Shown piece by piece: positions 38,901 to 53,900 of a DNA stretch of 64,000 nucleotides. Where the stretch lies: NCBI GenBank assembly GCA_028583605.1, contig CM053331.1:16104857-16168856 (forward strand). The letters run 5' to 3'. The translations under genes and the position numbers were made by a program. The stretch comes from Dastarcus helophoroides (taxonomy: Eukaryota; Arthropoda; Insecta; Coleoptera; Bothrideridae). A model generated the notes under the pieces. The model saw only the letters and a program-made list of their open reading frames with translations. It did no database searches and had not been told where the DNA came from. How positions within the stretch are numbered: position 1 is the first letter of the stretch; each line of letters begins with the position of its first letter.

Positions 38901-41900
38901 TGTCTTCCTCTGACTTAAGCAGTCCAGAAAAAATAAATATTCAACCGGAAAATTTTGGCTCTTTCTCAAAATTGCCAATTTTTGTCAAAATTTAACAAAA
39001 TTAAAGACTGATATTACTCCTGTCAGATTTCGACTTTTTCTCGAATTTTTGTTTTCACAATTCATTTTTGTTTTTAAAAATTTAAATTTTATTCTTCAAA
39101 ATTTACCTTTTTCCTCAACATTTAAGATTTTTTTCTGAGAATTCTGAGAATTTGACCTTCATACAAAATTTTAATTTTTTTCTCGGTATTTGTCTTTATC
39201 CCGAAATTTTATTTTTTTTCTTTTTCAAAATTCGTCTTTTTTATTTTGAATTTATTCATAAAACTTGACTTTTTTCTTAAAATTTAACGTTGTCCCAGGA
39301 TTTTCTTTCTGAATTTCAAGGTTTTTCTCGAAATTTCGTTATTTTTCTAAACGTTGGACTCTTTCGACTTTTAGACTTGCTAGAATCAAAACTTTAAATA
39401 TTTTGATTATTTGCTTAAAATTTGCATACTTATTTCAAAATTCGGTATTTAATATTTTTGGAAATGATGAATTTTTTTTCAAAATTGGTATTCTTTTGAA
39501 ATTTAGATATTTTATTCGAAACAGCATTTTTTTTTCAAAATTTGTTTTTGAAAATTTAGATTTTCCCTTGAAATTCGACTTTTTGTCGAAATTTAAACAT
39601 TTTTCTTAAAATAGTCTTTTCGAAAATTTCTACTTTTATAATCTTGCAATTCTCAACTTTTTTCGACGTTCGTCTTTTTTCCAAAATTTCGTTTTTTTTT
39701 GTTTAAAATTAGTTTGTTTCAGAGACAACTAACTATTCACAAAATCTGACTATTTTTTTTTCTTCAAAATTTAACTTTCTGTGGGAAATTTCTATTGTTT
39801 TCTTGAAGTTTCGTCTTTTTGCTCGAAATGCGCCTTTTTCGTGATTTTCAATTCGTTTCATTCATCTTTAAATTTTCATTTTATTCCAAAATTCGATTTT
39901 TTCTTAAAATTGACTTTCTTTGGAAAATTTTGACCGACGGCCATCCGAATTTCGACTGTTTTTCTCGAAATGTCACCTTGTTTTCGAAAATCTGTTTTAA
40001 GGTTTATTTATCTTTTTTCTCGAAATTTCGACCTTTTCTCTTAAAATAGGTGTTTTTCCAGAATTAGGGTTTAATCCAAAGCTTCTACTTTTTGGTATTT
40101 TAATTCAAAAATCCTCTTTTTTTGAGATCCGTTCATTTTTTCCTGCACACTTTGACTCTTTTGGTGCATATTTTAAGCATTTTGTTTGCATATTTCAAAC
40201 TTTTTATGTTGCATACAATCCGGTTCCTAGTGATAAGCATCTGTTGATCTATGAAGTCGTAAACCCGTGCCATCAGAAGCGCCGCTTTAAGGAGGGTTTT
40301 ATCGTTTTGATTTGCCTCTTTTAAAAGGGAGAATATTTTTTGAATTCTTTTCTTTCTCGTTTTTAAAGTCCTCCCCAAAGAATATCTATGTAATTTCTTT
40401 TTAGTTTACCATTTCATTTAAATGGTAATGTAAATTAATTACGGAAAATGTGTGTTGGTTTATTGACCAAGTAAATAATCAGTTTCAAATTAAAACGCCA
40501 ACGAGAAACCAAACTGTCAAAGAAATACCAATATTTAATTGCCATTTTGTAAACATAAAATGAAAATTGTTATCAATATTCTTAATCCGCCTTATATAAA
40601 TTTATTGAAAAACACATTATGTTGAAAAATTGTTTGCCTTTCCAATCATATCAGGCCAGCTCCTGGCCTGCTGAAAGGGACATTTACAAGTGGACTAACA
40701 CTTTTTAATATTAGAGTTGCATTATCCCGGTAAAACAAAATTGTAAGTAAGGAATTCTCAAAACAAGATTAAAGATGTTTCATGCAACTAGACTTCCCAA
40801 TAATTATTTGCTTGGAGTAATTAAAAAGCAATAACAAGTTACACAAGTTTGCAAATATATTGAAGTAGTTTAAACATTTATACGTTTCCCCGAGTCACAA
40901 TTAGCACACACATACCTTGCGTATTTCTTATTTCATGGCTTCCTTTCCCAATAATAGAAAGAACAGGCCTAAGACATCCAAATATCCCAGTAATCCAGTT
41001 CTGTTTGAGGTCGTATGCTGGTTGCGGAGTATCAGGTGAACTGTCTTGACAAGTTTGCGGCATATTCACTGCTACGCTAGGTTCACTTGTACTTTTATGT
41101 AGACTAAAATTTCCTAACTCATCCTGTATCCGAAGCATGCTGAAAAAAAAAAGGCGGATTAGGAGTGTTTGTATGCGACAGCGGTTGTGTCGTCCGACAA
41201 AATGAAGAGAAACTACAGAATTTGCTTGGATATTTCCGTTAATTTTTTTTACACTCGTCTCAGCTTTCGTACTAAATATTTTTGTAAAAATTGTTTCTTT
41301 CCAAATTTATTATTTAGGCGATTTAGCAATAAAGATCATATTTTGTTGTCCAAAGAATATTTTTCCCAAATCGTATGACCCAAGAAGATTAAGGTACAGT
41401 AAACTTTAAAATTTTGTTGAGACGGTCACCCCTCAATAGTTTTTACCCCTCTCAACGTTCACTTTTGAGCCTATTGAAAATCGAGGTTATTTGTATCTAT
41501 CCCACAAAAGTAGTCACCCCTCAAAATCACACGCACGGAGTCCTAATTAGGTTTTACGTTTTATTGCAATGCGTCCCTGATTTAAAAACCTAACCAGGAC
41601 TCTGTACATATGCGACCGGCTTAAAGATTCGTACAATCCAAGGATTACATGGCTTAATTGACGAAACCTAATTGGCAGCATATTGGTTATTGATAATTTA
41701 CAAAATTTACATATGCTTCCTTTGCTTCCCAGATAGTTACATTAAAAAAAATCCAATGAATACATCCAAAAATTTTGACGGTACCATAAAACGGGGCTAC
41801 GTTATAAATGATTTGCTATTTTTTTTTTGTTGGTGAAAACTTCTTTCGGCGCGTTAAGCGACTATAGACAGGGGCAAACCACTAGTTTCGCCCAGAGACT

Positions 41901-44900
41901 AAATAGACTGAACCTAACACGGTAAGCAGTGAAACCAGTTGAAAGCCTGACGAAAGCCTAGCTCCATCTAGCTCGCAATGCCCTCTTATTATTTGACAGA
42001 CTTTTGCGAAGATAACATCGATTTTTTTTTAAGAAAATGGACTGTAAATATGGGGAAGTGTATTGTGGATCATTGTTGAAACCTCAGTGAACACATTAGT
42101 GAAGGAAAATCAAGAGTTTCATTCTTTGGGTAGGTAAAAATAAAATATATAAATATTCAATTATCGGCGTGCGCGCGCCGCCATTTCACTGCAATCATGA
42201 CGTGTTTACAGCACCGGCTTAACAATATTGTACACAGGCGTCGCGTATTGAAAGAAAATTATTTTACTATTAAACCAAGATGTCTTTGAAAATAGTTCTC
42301 CTGAACTTTTACCAAAAAGCACTTATAAAAATTATCCTATTGGTCCAAAAGCCTCTAATTCTAAAGTTTCATCTAAATCGTTAGAACCGTTACGCGGCAA
42401 GTTTCGTATTTATAAATTTTACTTAATCCGACCATATCAAAGAGTAGTGGAATGCACCTCCCCACTTCCCCGCATTTTAGCTTTAACTGTACGCGTGAGA
42501 CAACATTGAAACGTTCAGTCTATTTAGTCCCTGGTTTCGCCTTACCAAAAGACGCCACTTTGAGCTGCTTGCCAGATAATCTAATCAAAAATATAGAAGA
42601 TCTTAACAAAATTACAATTTTCTTCGAAAAACGGCCTAAAACCGAGTAATTGGCAATGTCAATGCATAATAATCACTTTTTATTTTTCGGAAAATATTTG
42701 ATCGCAACAGAAAAAGATTCACCTTTTGTATCTGCAAATTTTATCACAAAAGTGACGTTTTCTTAAAAAATAATCGTAGAAATAAAAAACTACTAGCTCC
42801 CAAAGAAGGTTAAATGGACCTTTTAAACAATAAACTTTTTAACCCCTGTTCCATTTAAACTTTTTGAGGAGGCTGCTGCCCCGGCCAAGAGGGTGCACCT
42901 ATAGATCTAAAACTACACTAGTTAAGTGTCCACATCACAACCAAAATTGAACGGATTCGGAATTTTGCTCATAACGTTTGTGTTTTGTAGATATTTGGAG
43001 TAGTTCGTTTTCAAAAAATCAACCTGCATAATGCAAATGTTCATTATTTATTTTGCTCTATAATATTTATTACAAACACTTAACAATTTTTGGTTGAATA
43101 ACACCAACTGGTCAGCAATCTAATAAATTGCAGAATTAAACGCCCTATGACAATTTACTCCATTTATTATTAGTGTAAAAAGAATTCGAAGTTTTTTTTT
43201 AATGATCTGAAAACGAAAGTTCAGATTAACGTAAAATGTAAATAAAGTTTTGTTTGGTGATAATAATTAGAAATTAATAAAATCATTTTAAGTGACAGAT
43301 TATGTTTTATTGTAAAATGCGTTTCCCCTTAAAAAACGCTAACTTATTTAATTCAAGGAACGGAGAAAATGATTAACTCCTGGAATATTATAAATGTAAT
43401 TCATTAAGAAATTACACTTCAAAATAAAAACTACTGCTAATGAAAATCTTACGCTTTTTTGGAGAATTTATGCCTTTGAATTCCTCGAAATCCAAACTCG
43501 GTGTTATTCTACGTCATAATTATACGTCGCACTTTGTCCTTAGAAAATGTATTAACATCGGCGCCGGAAAGTCTGGTATCTATCTTATTGGTTTTTAAAA
43601 GCTTCATCTCAAGCGTTTTTTGAATAAATAAAATGAACTTAAAATTTAGGTTTTGCCAACAGAAAATTGCCTAAAATATTTGACATTTAAAATTTGAATA
43701 TTAACTAAAGTAATATTAGTATAATAAAACCAGGTATAAGAATTGGAATAACAATTTATAAAAGTTTAGTTTACTTCTATTGGAGCACTTCCACTCAAAA
43801 CCTAACAAAGTTTGCCAGTGGCTTGCTTGTATGTATAATATGAGACTTTAGCTTTAAGATAGTTCACCGGTCTATTGCTTTACTATGGCTTTTCTTAAAA
43901 TTTCTGCCAGATGTTACTAATAGTATTATTACCTATACTCCTGTAAAATTAAAATACTTATTTATGCAGGTGCCGAATCCGAGATATTCAATGTAAAACT
44001 TACTAATATACGTATTATAATATAACCTTATGAATGAAACTGTAAAATGAAGATTTTTTAGTTGTTTTGCAAAATCGTAATCCGAAATTATGAATGTCGA
44101 AAGGAAGTTACAGACAATAGTGCATCTTTATCACTCCTTCTATAAATGCTTTTGGCTTTAATTCTGCCACATGAAGCAGGAAATCCGTCAAATAAGCAAT
44201 GCAGTGTTTCCAGCTTATAAAATCTACTGCAAAGGGACTTGGAGACTTCTATTGTAGAATCCGTGCGTACAATCTATGCTGAAAATCGGCGCTCATGTCT
44301 CACTATACGGAGGTTTAACATTTAATTTCAGTTTTTACTACGATTACTACCAGTGAACTACCTTAAAAGTTAGCAATAAGCGAAACAGCTGTCTTTGTGC
44401 TAAGGCCGTTATTGGAAGTTTCTAGACGGGCTGACCAGAAAACTACTAAATATCGTTAGTTAAGGATGCAGTTTATGTCCAAAGGCTAAAGGCTAAACTG
44501 ACAATAAATGAGAAGTTGAATTGTTTACATTCTAAATTAAGGACAGTTTGCAACGAGAGGAGAAAGGAATTAGATAAAATAAAAGGAACGTTGAAAATTT
44601 AAAGCAAAATGGGACTGATGGGACCGTATGTTCAACATAAAATAATTAACGAGAAAATTCGCAACTGGCAACCCAATAAATATCTTACACTCCTGTGGAA
44701 GTTTCATACCATCAACCCGGAAGGCATAACATTTTAACATATTTAAACAAAAATAAAATCAATAGGTTCTATAAATTTTTAAGTTGTTGTTTCTTACTTA
44801 TTATGTATATTATAAAAAAATATTAGAAAGCATAAGCCTATATTTTGCAGGATTCTTGCACATATGTATGAATCCTACAGTGTGTCCCTTTGAAAGGGTT

Positions 44901-47900
44901 GCACCCTGGTTTTCTCGAAAGCTGCTTTAACACACATCCCTTTTAAATAGGAAACACTGTATAACGGGCGATAATTAAGTTTTGTAAAAGTTACCTGTAC
45001 ATTAACTTAAATAATGTGTTCCATAGCAATAGTTGCGGATACTTTACAAAAAATAAGAATATAATAACAGGAGAAAAGCAAGCATGTATTCGGAAAATAA
45101 AACAGAATTATTCATCATTACCTTTACGGCAAGAAAAAAATTATTTTCCTCTACTACTCTACTCTATAAAAAATGACGCATCTAAGTTAGGTCAAGTTTT
45201 AACTGGGACAGTCTGTATATGCTACAAAAAAAGCAAATATAAAGAAATGCTTTTAGAATTAAAAATATTTTGTACTTTGGTTTTTCCACTATAACAGCTT
45301 ATTAAACTGCAAATTTTTATTAATTATCAGACACTGCCATCTTAAAAGAGCTACTTTATAACGATTTTATACAGGTTGAATTTTAATCAGAAATATGTTA
45401 AAACATTTCAAAATGTTTTGATTAAATTGAAATATAACTGATAAAACATCGTTAACAACGGCAATAGTATCAATTTTATGCAAACCATTGTTGAGAGATA
45501 ATTTTATATAAATGCAGATTGTGGCATGTGTATAAAGTGTGAACTTTATACCTAACACACATGCCATATGCATCGTGCATTTGAAGCAGGACCTTCAAGC
45601 TAAAACGATAAAAACGATATCGGCTTTGTTAACCAAACATAGAAAATGTTAAGCACTTATAATATGCAGGGTGACATTTTGAAAAGTACCAATCGGGAAT
45701 ATCTCTTGGACAAAAATTACTCTCAATAAGATCGAAAATATATATCGGAGGATTGAAGCGGGAACCAAAATGAAATACGTTGCCTCAACCCTTAGGGGGT
45801 AGCCACCCCAACTTATTTTTTTTACTACGAACCTATCTTGTTTGGCACATCGCTGGAAAACTATCTTCTCTTACAGTCTTGCGGCAAAATCTTAAATCGT
45901 ACAATTAGTTTTTGAAATATCGATGTTTAAAGTAAGAAACATTTTTGAAAACTAATAATTTTGATTATCTCTTAGACAAAAAATTCTGTCATAAAGTTTT
46001 CAAATACACATCGAGGAAACCAAAGGTTGAGTTTTCACTCACCCCTCCCCTTTCGTTATAGAGGCTAGTCACCCCTATAAATTCTTCTAAAATAAAAACC
46101 ACCCCGTGTGATACGTCGTTGGGAAGGTTTATCTACTTCTTTACGCCTGCAAAGAGGAATAAAAACCCTTCCAAGGATGAATTACAGGGGATGTTTTTTT
46201 TTTTAGAAAATTTAATAGGGGTGGTGAACTTCTAGTAGAGAGCTGAGTCAAAAAGCACATTCTTTGGTTTTATTGATCGGTATTTGAGATTCTTATGACA
46301 ATTTTTTGTGTGTAAGAGTTAAAATTACTAGCTTTCAAAAAATGTTGCTTCCTTTAAACACCGATATCTCACTCAAAACTAATCGTACGATTTAATATTT
46401 TGCTCTAATACTGTAAAGAGAAATCAACGAGCTTTGCAACCTTGTATCGCACAAGATAGGTTCGTATTTAAAAAAAATAAGTAGAGGTGGCTACCCTCTA
46501 AGGGGTCAGTCAGGGTGAGTTAAAATGTACTTCATTTTGATTCCCCCTCTAAGCCTCCGATATGTATTATAGTTCTTAATGATAGCACCTTTTGTCTAAG
46601 GGATATTCCCGATTGCTACTTTTCAAATTGTCACCCTGTATGTATATGGCTGTGAAACAAATTCCACAAAAATAATATAAGAGTAACTTTACAGGTAGGA
46701 ATTTAAAATATTTCTTTATTAGAGCATTAGATAATTTTAAAGAGTTAATATGTCTTGAAATCAAGAAGTCAATGAGTTTCATAGCAAAGGAAACATTGCA
46801 GGATTTAACCTTTAAATGACTGGATAAAGTAAAATATCTTCCTGGACGTATTAAAGTTGCAAAAAAAAGATACAAGTTATTAATTCCACAATTATCTCCA
46901 TATTTAGCCACAAAAATAAATAAACCCAAATTAATTGTGCTATAGAAGTCGTGCCTTTAAATGATATCAAAAACTAGTGCTAATATTTGAAATAAATTTT
47001 GTACCCTAACCTTGTTTATTTACTTGTACAGGGTGATTTTTTGAAAACGAACCTCTCAAAATATGTAGAAAACAAAAACGTTACGTGCAAAATGCTGAAA
47101 CCATTTAATTTTTGTTGTGAGGGGGATGTTTGGTGTAGTTTTAGACCTGCAGGTGCACCCCCTTGGACTGGGTAGCAGCCGCTCAAAAATATCAAACGAA
47201 ACAGGCGGTTAAAAAGTTTAGTTTGAAAAGTCCATTTAACCTCTTTTTAGCTATGTAGTAGTTTTCTATCTGTACGATTAGTTTTTAACAAATCCTCACT
47301 TTTGTGATAAAATTCGCAAAAAGGAGAATCTTTTTCTGTTGCTACCAAGTATTTTGACATTTACAATTATTTAGTTTTAAAGTAAATCTCCACAGGTTTG
47401 GGTGTAAATGGTGTAGCCAGTTTCTGAAAAATTTGAACTTATTTTTATTTATGGCTCCCCAAACAAATGTGCTAGAGCCCCGGCAAGGGTTTTTAATGAT
47501 AGGCATCCAGATAAGCATTTGAATCACAGATACGTTATAGAGTTTCTATAAAAATTCACAGACACGGGATCGGTAGTAAATAAGACAAGACATGGTAATA
47601 GATTGGTAAATGAAATGACTCAAACTGAGGTAATAGGCCACATTACTGTCAATCCCATTAACTCTTTGAGCCAGACTGCTGAAACTACTTGGCTTCTATA
47701 TTCATCAGTTCATAAAGTGACAAAAATTCATAAGTTCAATCCTTATAAAATAAAAATTGTCCAAGAGTTTGGTGAAGATGATTACGACAGACAAATAGAG
47801 TTTTGTGAGACTATATCGAAACCGAAGCTTTGTAAAAAATATCCGCTTTAGTGATGAATGCAGCTTTACTTTACATGGCTGTGTTAATAAACACAATGTG

Positions 47901-50900
47901 CGTTACTGAAATGATGAGAACCCCTATTTTGTCAGAGAAAGTTATACTCAAGCTCCCCAAAAACTGAATGTTTTGGTAGGCATTTTTGTGGAAGCTGTCA
48001 TTGGGCCAATATTCATAAATGAAACACTAACTGGTGACATTTACTTAAATATATTAGAAAACATCATAGATTCTTTAATAACCATGGAAATAGAGAAGCG
48101 ACAAGATTTAGAAGGAAACCAAATGTTGGAGGAAAATGAGTTCTTCTATTACAATATGCAGCTCCATCACATTATGCCTTAAACGTTCGTAATTGGCTTA
48201 ACAACGCATTGCCGAACCACTGGATTGGCAGACGTGGTGCAATTGAGTAGCCAGCATGATCACCTGATTTGACAAGTTTAGATTTATTTCTCTAGGGCCA
48301 TTTGAAGTCAGTGATATACAAAACACCACCGGCTAATTAGGAGGGCTTACGACAACGGATTGTTGATGGATGCACTCGAATTACGCGAGAAACATTTCAA
48401 AAAGTGAGACAAGAATTTGAAAATCCGATCCACTACTGTCTGCAACAAAACACTGCTCATTTCAAGCATCTCTTGTAAAATTCAAGTGTTTTAAACGATA
48501 GAATTTGTATTTTTGAAGACATTAATTTTTTTGAATCATTCACGGTGTGTTCTTTACTTATTAATTGAGGTTTAACTGATTACTTGCAATTTAACTCTAA
48601 AACTGTGGTTCAAACATTGGTTACATCAAAACATCTCTTTGATAGTTGACATTCCCAAGCGTTTATTTTATTAACAATAGTCGTCTAACAACAATGTTGT
48701 GCGGGAAAAACATGAACGTGGGTTGTCCTGCAAAACAATAGCCAAAAAGAGGTTGAATGGATCTCTCAAACAAGCAACTTAGTAACTCTCTATTCCATTT
48801 AAGATTTTTGAGAAACCTTCTGCACTGCCAAGGGCGTGCACCTGCAAGTCTCAACCTACAATACCGGTTTCAGCATTTTGCACATAACACTTTTGTTTTC
48901 TAGATATTTAGGATAGATTTTTTTTTTAAAATCACCCTATGTGACTGGATGGAAACTGACCGGAATAAATTTTTAACTATCTGATACAACGAAAAATAAC
49001 CGAGATGCAGAAACTCAAAGCTGTATGGTTTTCGCATAAAGACTCTGTACATATAATAATGTAATTGAAGAAATACTTTCATAGAAATGATTGTACTAGC
49101 AGTGATAAAATGACACGCGAGCTGACAGTTTCGATCTCGCTAAATAAATGTAACTTCACCTCTAGCACGTTCCGTAAATATAACGCGCAAAAATATATTG
49201 ATCCTGCTACACACGCTATAAATTGGAAAGGGTGGACGACATTTAAAGGCCTTGCAGAGGGTGCATCTTAATGAAATTACCGAAGCGTTAAACCTGTAAA
49301 AATGTGCCTATACAAATATATATCTCAACCAAACTCGCAGTCTACTTATCACATTTTCATTATTTAATATTTCACTGTTGTATCTTTATCAACATATTTT
49401 AGGCTTGTTTGTATTGATACAATCACCTGATAGTAAAAAGTTCATGTTCAGGGTCAAATTTGATCAACGTTAGTTTAAATAATGAGATAAATTTGCATAT
49501 TACGCAAAACGTGCCAGTTTTGTTTTTGATACCTTTGTTATAAAAGCGCAGGTTGCATCTCAGTAATTTAATCAAGGCACAGAAAAATATGGCTGTAATA
49601 GGCAGTAGTTGATTCAGAAATTCGAGGAAGGGGAGGTATAAAATTCCCGCAGTTCTTATTTGGCCAAATAATGTTAATGTTAATGTTAATTCATAATTCA
49701 ATTTTCGTGTTGTTAGTGGTTTTATTTATGTATTCAAATGTTCCAATCAGATTCCTAAAAGGCCAAATTGATTACAAATCAATATAATTTTGTTCCCTTC
49801 CCTCCAACAAGACGGGGGATAGCAAATCCGAAAACCCCACTCGTTATTTGTTATACGGAATTTCGAAATAATTTAAATCTAAATTTTAACAAAATTTCCA
49901 TTTTTCTGTCCTAACTTTGAATCTCATATGTCCTAGGTTCTAAGCGAATTTTGGAAGTTAATGACAAAGCGGCTAAAACATGAGGTAATGTTTTTAATGA
50001 CATAGCACTAAATGGTTGCAAATGTCGTGAAAGCCTAATTAATTTTGTAGAATATAACGTTGTTTTGATGATATATAACAACGCGTTTAACAATCAATTT
50101 TAAGGAAAAAATAAATGCAAACAGCTGTAAAAACTATTACATACAAATAATGACGTGATATATTGAAAACAAACTGCTGTTAACTTCTACATGCATTTAT
50201 AATATGTAACTGTACCTTAAACATTATAATTATTCTTTATTATTATCCAACAAATACATCCAGATATTTTACAAAACTGTAGAAATGAGTTTTATAATCA
50301 GGTTGAACTTTGGAAATATGGTACATAATGCACATTTGGAACCCTTTTTAGATAAAAACTGTGGTTATTTTTAATTTTTTTCTTAAATTTGCTTTTGATA
50401 ATTAATAACCGCAAAACCACATAGTGAGTTGTAATCCTTTGGAAAGGTTATCTTCAACAATTAAAAAAAAAGTTGGTGGTTAGCTCACCCGCTGCAGGAA
50501 AAAAATTCAAACCACCCTAAAATCCGACAACTCTAAAACAAAAATCGATCTCTTTCATGAATTTTGTCAGAAAAACTTTGGTTCAGTTTTACTAAATTAA
50601 TTTTAGTTAAAGATTTCACCATAGTGATTAGTGAGAAACTGTTTATCAATAGTTTAATCACATTATCGTCAACCATCCTTCTCTTGCTATAAATTCATGT
50701 CAGCTCTCTACTTCAGTTTCATTTCGTTCAACTCAATTATTAAGCTATGTATTTAGCAATCTTTAAAATAATCCTTAGTTTCGTAAATTTTGTCAGAAAA
50801 TGTGTGGTTTAGTTTTATTGAATTTACTCCGTTAAAGTTTCCACCATGTAGATTAATGGGAAACTTTTTATCAATAGTTTAATCACATATTTCATCGTCA

Positions 50901-53900
50901 ACGACCTTTCCCTTGTTGTAAATTCATGTCAGCTGTCTAATTTAGTTTCATTTCATTCGGTTCAATTATTAAACTGTGCATTTAGCAACCTTCATTAAAA
51001 TATTCCTACTTGACTATCCCAAATAAAAATGGATTAATTATTCTACTTCCTTATTACCGACTAAGTTTACTAGCAATTTGTTACTGTTCAGTGGATTTTT
51101 AGCTCGTATTTGGTTCGAATAAGTAAAAAATTGGAACCAGGTTTTTAGTGATGAGTATCTTAGCAGCTTATCAGCAGCAGTATATTAGCAGCAAAAAAAC
51201 TTTGTTAACAATAAATACAATAACAGATATAAAAATGTCCACCATGTTTCTATAAATATGTGCTATAGCCGGACCTGGCTTCGCTTGTTAGCATCGTCGG
51301 CAGTTATGTCGGTAGTTTGTTTAGTCGTTGTTATACTAACAAGCTCCGTGAATCACAGAATCCTACGAATCTTCTGTCTAATACAAATTCTCATCCAAAG
51401 CGTCAATTAGAGATGTGTCCAGAAGATCCAGCTGGACGAAATTATAAAAATAGTAATAAATATGTTCGACTTTTTTGAAAATGTAACCGAACTTTTCTAC
51501 AGGAGAGAACCTAACCTCAACATTGTATAGGTATATTTGAAAAGTAATTGTAGCCGTGAAAAGGACCCCGTCCACGAGAATATAATTTTTCCAATTGTTA
51601 GCTCGGACCACGTTCAATGCAGGGTAAGTACGCGCCTATGCTTGAAATGCTCAGATTTCAATTGCAAATCCACGACACAACATAAGTGCATCTTTTGCCA
51701 ATTTGCGGAAAAGTTTTTATGCTGCAGCACATATCAAAGTAAAACAAATCTACACATCCAAATATAAATACAGCAAATATAAAAACCCTTAATGTTTTAA
51801 AATCATTTGGAATGTGCCGCATCCACCGCATCCATGGACCACACGTCACTGGTACGCTTGAGGTTCCAGGCAACCTCTAATTAAATCTTGTAAATGATCT
51901 TTTTTCTAATGTTTTTTTCTTTAAAATTTTTACTTTGTTAATAATTGAAATATTTTAAAAAATTCATTTCTTTTGTTTTTTGGATATTTTGACCTTTTTT
52001 GAAAATTTCGATCGGCTGCAAATCTCAGCTTCTTTCAAAATTGTTACTTTTTTTAAAATTCAGACTGACTAAAAATTTTGACCTTTTTAAAAATGTTGAC
52101 TATAAGTAAAATGCAACTTTCTTGAAGAATTCCGCTTTTTGAAAATTTCGAATTAAAAAAAAAGACTTTTTAAAGCATTTTCACCGTTTCTAGTTTTTTA
52201 TTAAAACATTCGACCCATTTTGAAACTTTGACATTTAAAAATTTTGCTTTTTTCAAAATTTCAGCTTCTTGGAAAATGTTATTTTATTTATTTTGAAAAA
52301 TTCAAGTTATTTTCTGAATTTTGTACTTTGTCTTATTGTCATATTGACTTCTATTGCAGCTTTGGAAACTTTTTGAAATTTTTCTAATGAAAATTTTAAA
52401 ACTTTTTTCAAAAGGTGAATTTTTAAATATGTAATTTTGATTTTTTTCGAACTATGCATTTCTGACACTATTTTTACTCTTTTGTGAAGAACTCGATTTT
52501 TATGCTAATCACGACTTTTTTTTGAAAATTTCGACTTTCCGAAAACTTTGAATTTATAAAATTTTGACGTTTCAAAATTTACATTCATTTTAAATTTTTG
52601 ACTTGTCGATTTCAAATTTTCGCCTTTTAGCTGAATTTTATTCTTTTTATAAATATCGATTTATTTAAAAAAATCTACATTCAAATGTTCTCCTTTTGCT
52701 CGAAATTTTTTTGTAAAAACTTAAAAATCGACATTTCAAAATTTTGAATTTTTTGAAAATTTAAGCAGAGAATTTTGGCTTTTGGGTAAATTTTGGCTTT
52801 CTCGAAATTTACTTTTTACAATGGTTGCTTTAAAAAAATTTTACTTATTTAATTTCAACTTTTTTGAACATTATTAACTTTTTTTGGAAATTTCGGCTTT
52901 TTTAAAAAGTTTGAGTCTCAAAATTTGAGCGTTTCTCACATTTTAAATTCTTCTCAAAATTTTGACTTTTTGCGTATTTTGTCATTTTAAAACATTTACT
53001 TTTATTTTCAAATTTTCATTTTTTTCAAAATTTCTATTCTTTTCCAAAATGTTGACTAAATTTAAAAATTTCGGTTTCTTTCCACAATTCCGGTTTTTTT
53101 TTTAAGTATTATTCAAATTGAGATTTCCATATTTTTTAGAAATGTTGACTACTTTGAAAATTTCAAATGTTGTTATTTATCTCAAAATTGCTAGTTTAAA
53201 CTCACAGAAACCAAAAATTGAAGATTTAAATTTAAAGCATTGAGAAGAATTGAAATATTGGATTAGGGATTCACGATAAAAAAATTAGAAGTCCACTTTC
53301 AAGCTCATACTTTGAAATTTCCATTTTTAACTAGAGATGATTTTTTTAATTAAAATGGAAGTTGAAAGAAATGGTGAAAAACGCTAGGAAAAAACCCAAT
53401 TATAACTTCTAATTTTTAAATTTTAAAAAAGTTCAAATTTCTATGTAGGTCGATATTGTAGGTTTAAAAAACGTTCAACTTTCACTTAGTTTGTAAATAA
53501 CCAATGTTAATATCAATGTTGAGAAAAATTCTAGCTAAAATTGGGTTTAAGAAAAAGACGAGTTTGGGTTTAGAATAGAAGTTTCGAAAAAAAAAATTAA
53601 CTCAATTACCAAATATGAAAAAGAACTTACGATTTCTAAAGTGAAAATCTTTTAAGAAAAAGTCGAAATAAAAAAAAACAAAATAGGTTAAACATCAAAA
53701 ATTGGAAGTTTAAATTAGGATTTTTTAGAAAACTTTTACCATTTCATGTTTCCTCCCAATAATTTGATCTTATATTTTCAAAATCCTTATATTTTCTTTT
53801 TCAATTTTGATTTTGAAATTCAAAAGAGCAAGATTTCAACCAAAATTTTAAGAATATAAAGTAAAAAATATAAAGAATTCAATCTATACTCGAAAAAGTT

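Noticed and set aside
39403..40378. Several Phe/Lys-rich open frames
   Set aside because: They are products of the low-complexity TTTCGA array and have no balanced composition or motif.
46576..46929. 117-codon minus frame with hydrophobic stretches, considered as a chemoreceptor fragment
   Set aside because: Its C-terminal part is the end of the foldback element at 45667-46638, and no receptor signature motif is present.
51537..51767. Cys-rich plus frame ([15 protein letters not shown]) considered as a zinc-finger exon
   Set aside because: Spacing fits no family I know, there is no splice support, and overlapping minus frames are equally open.
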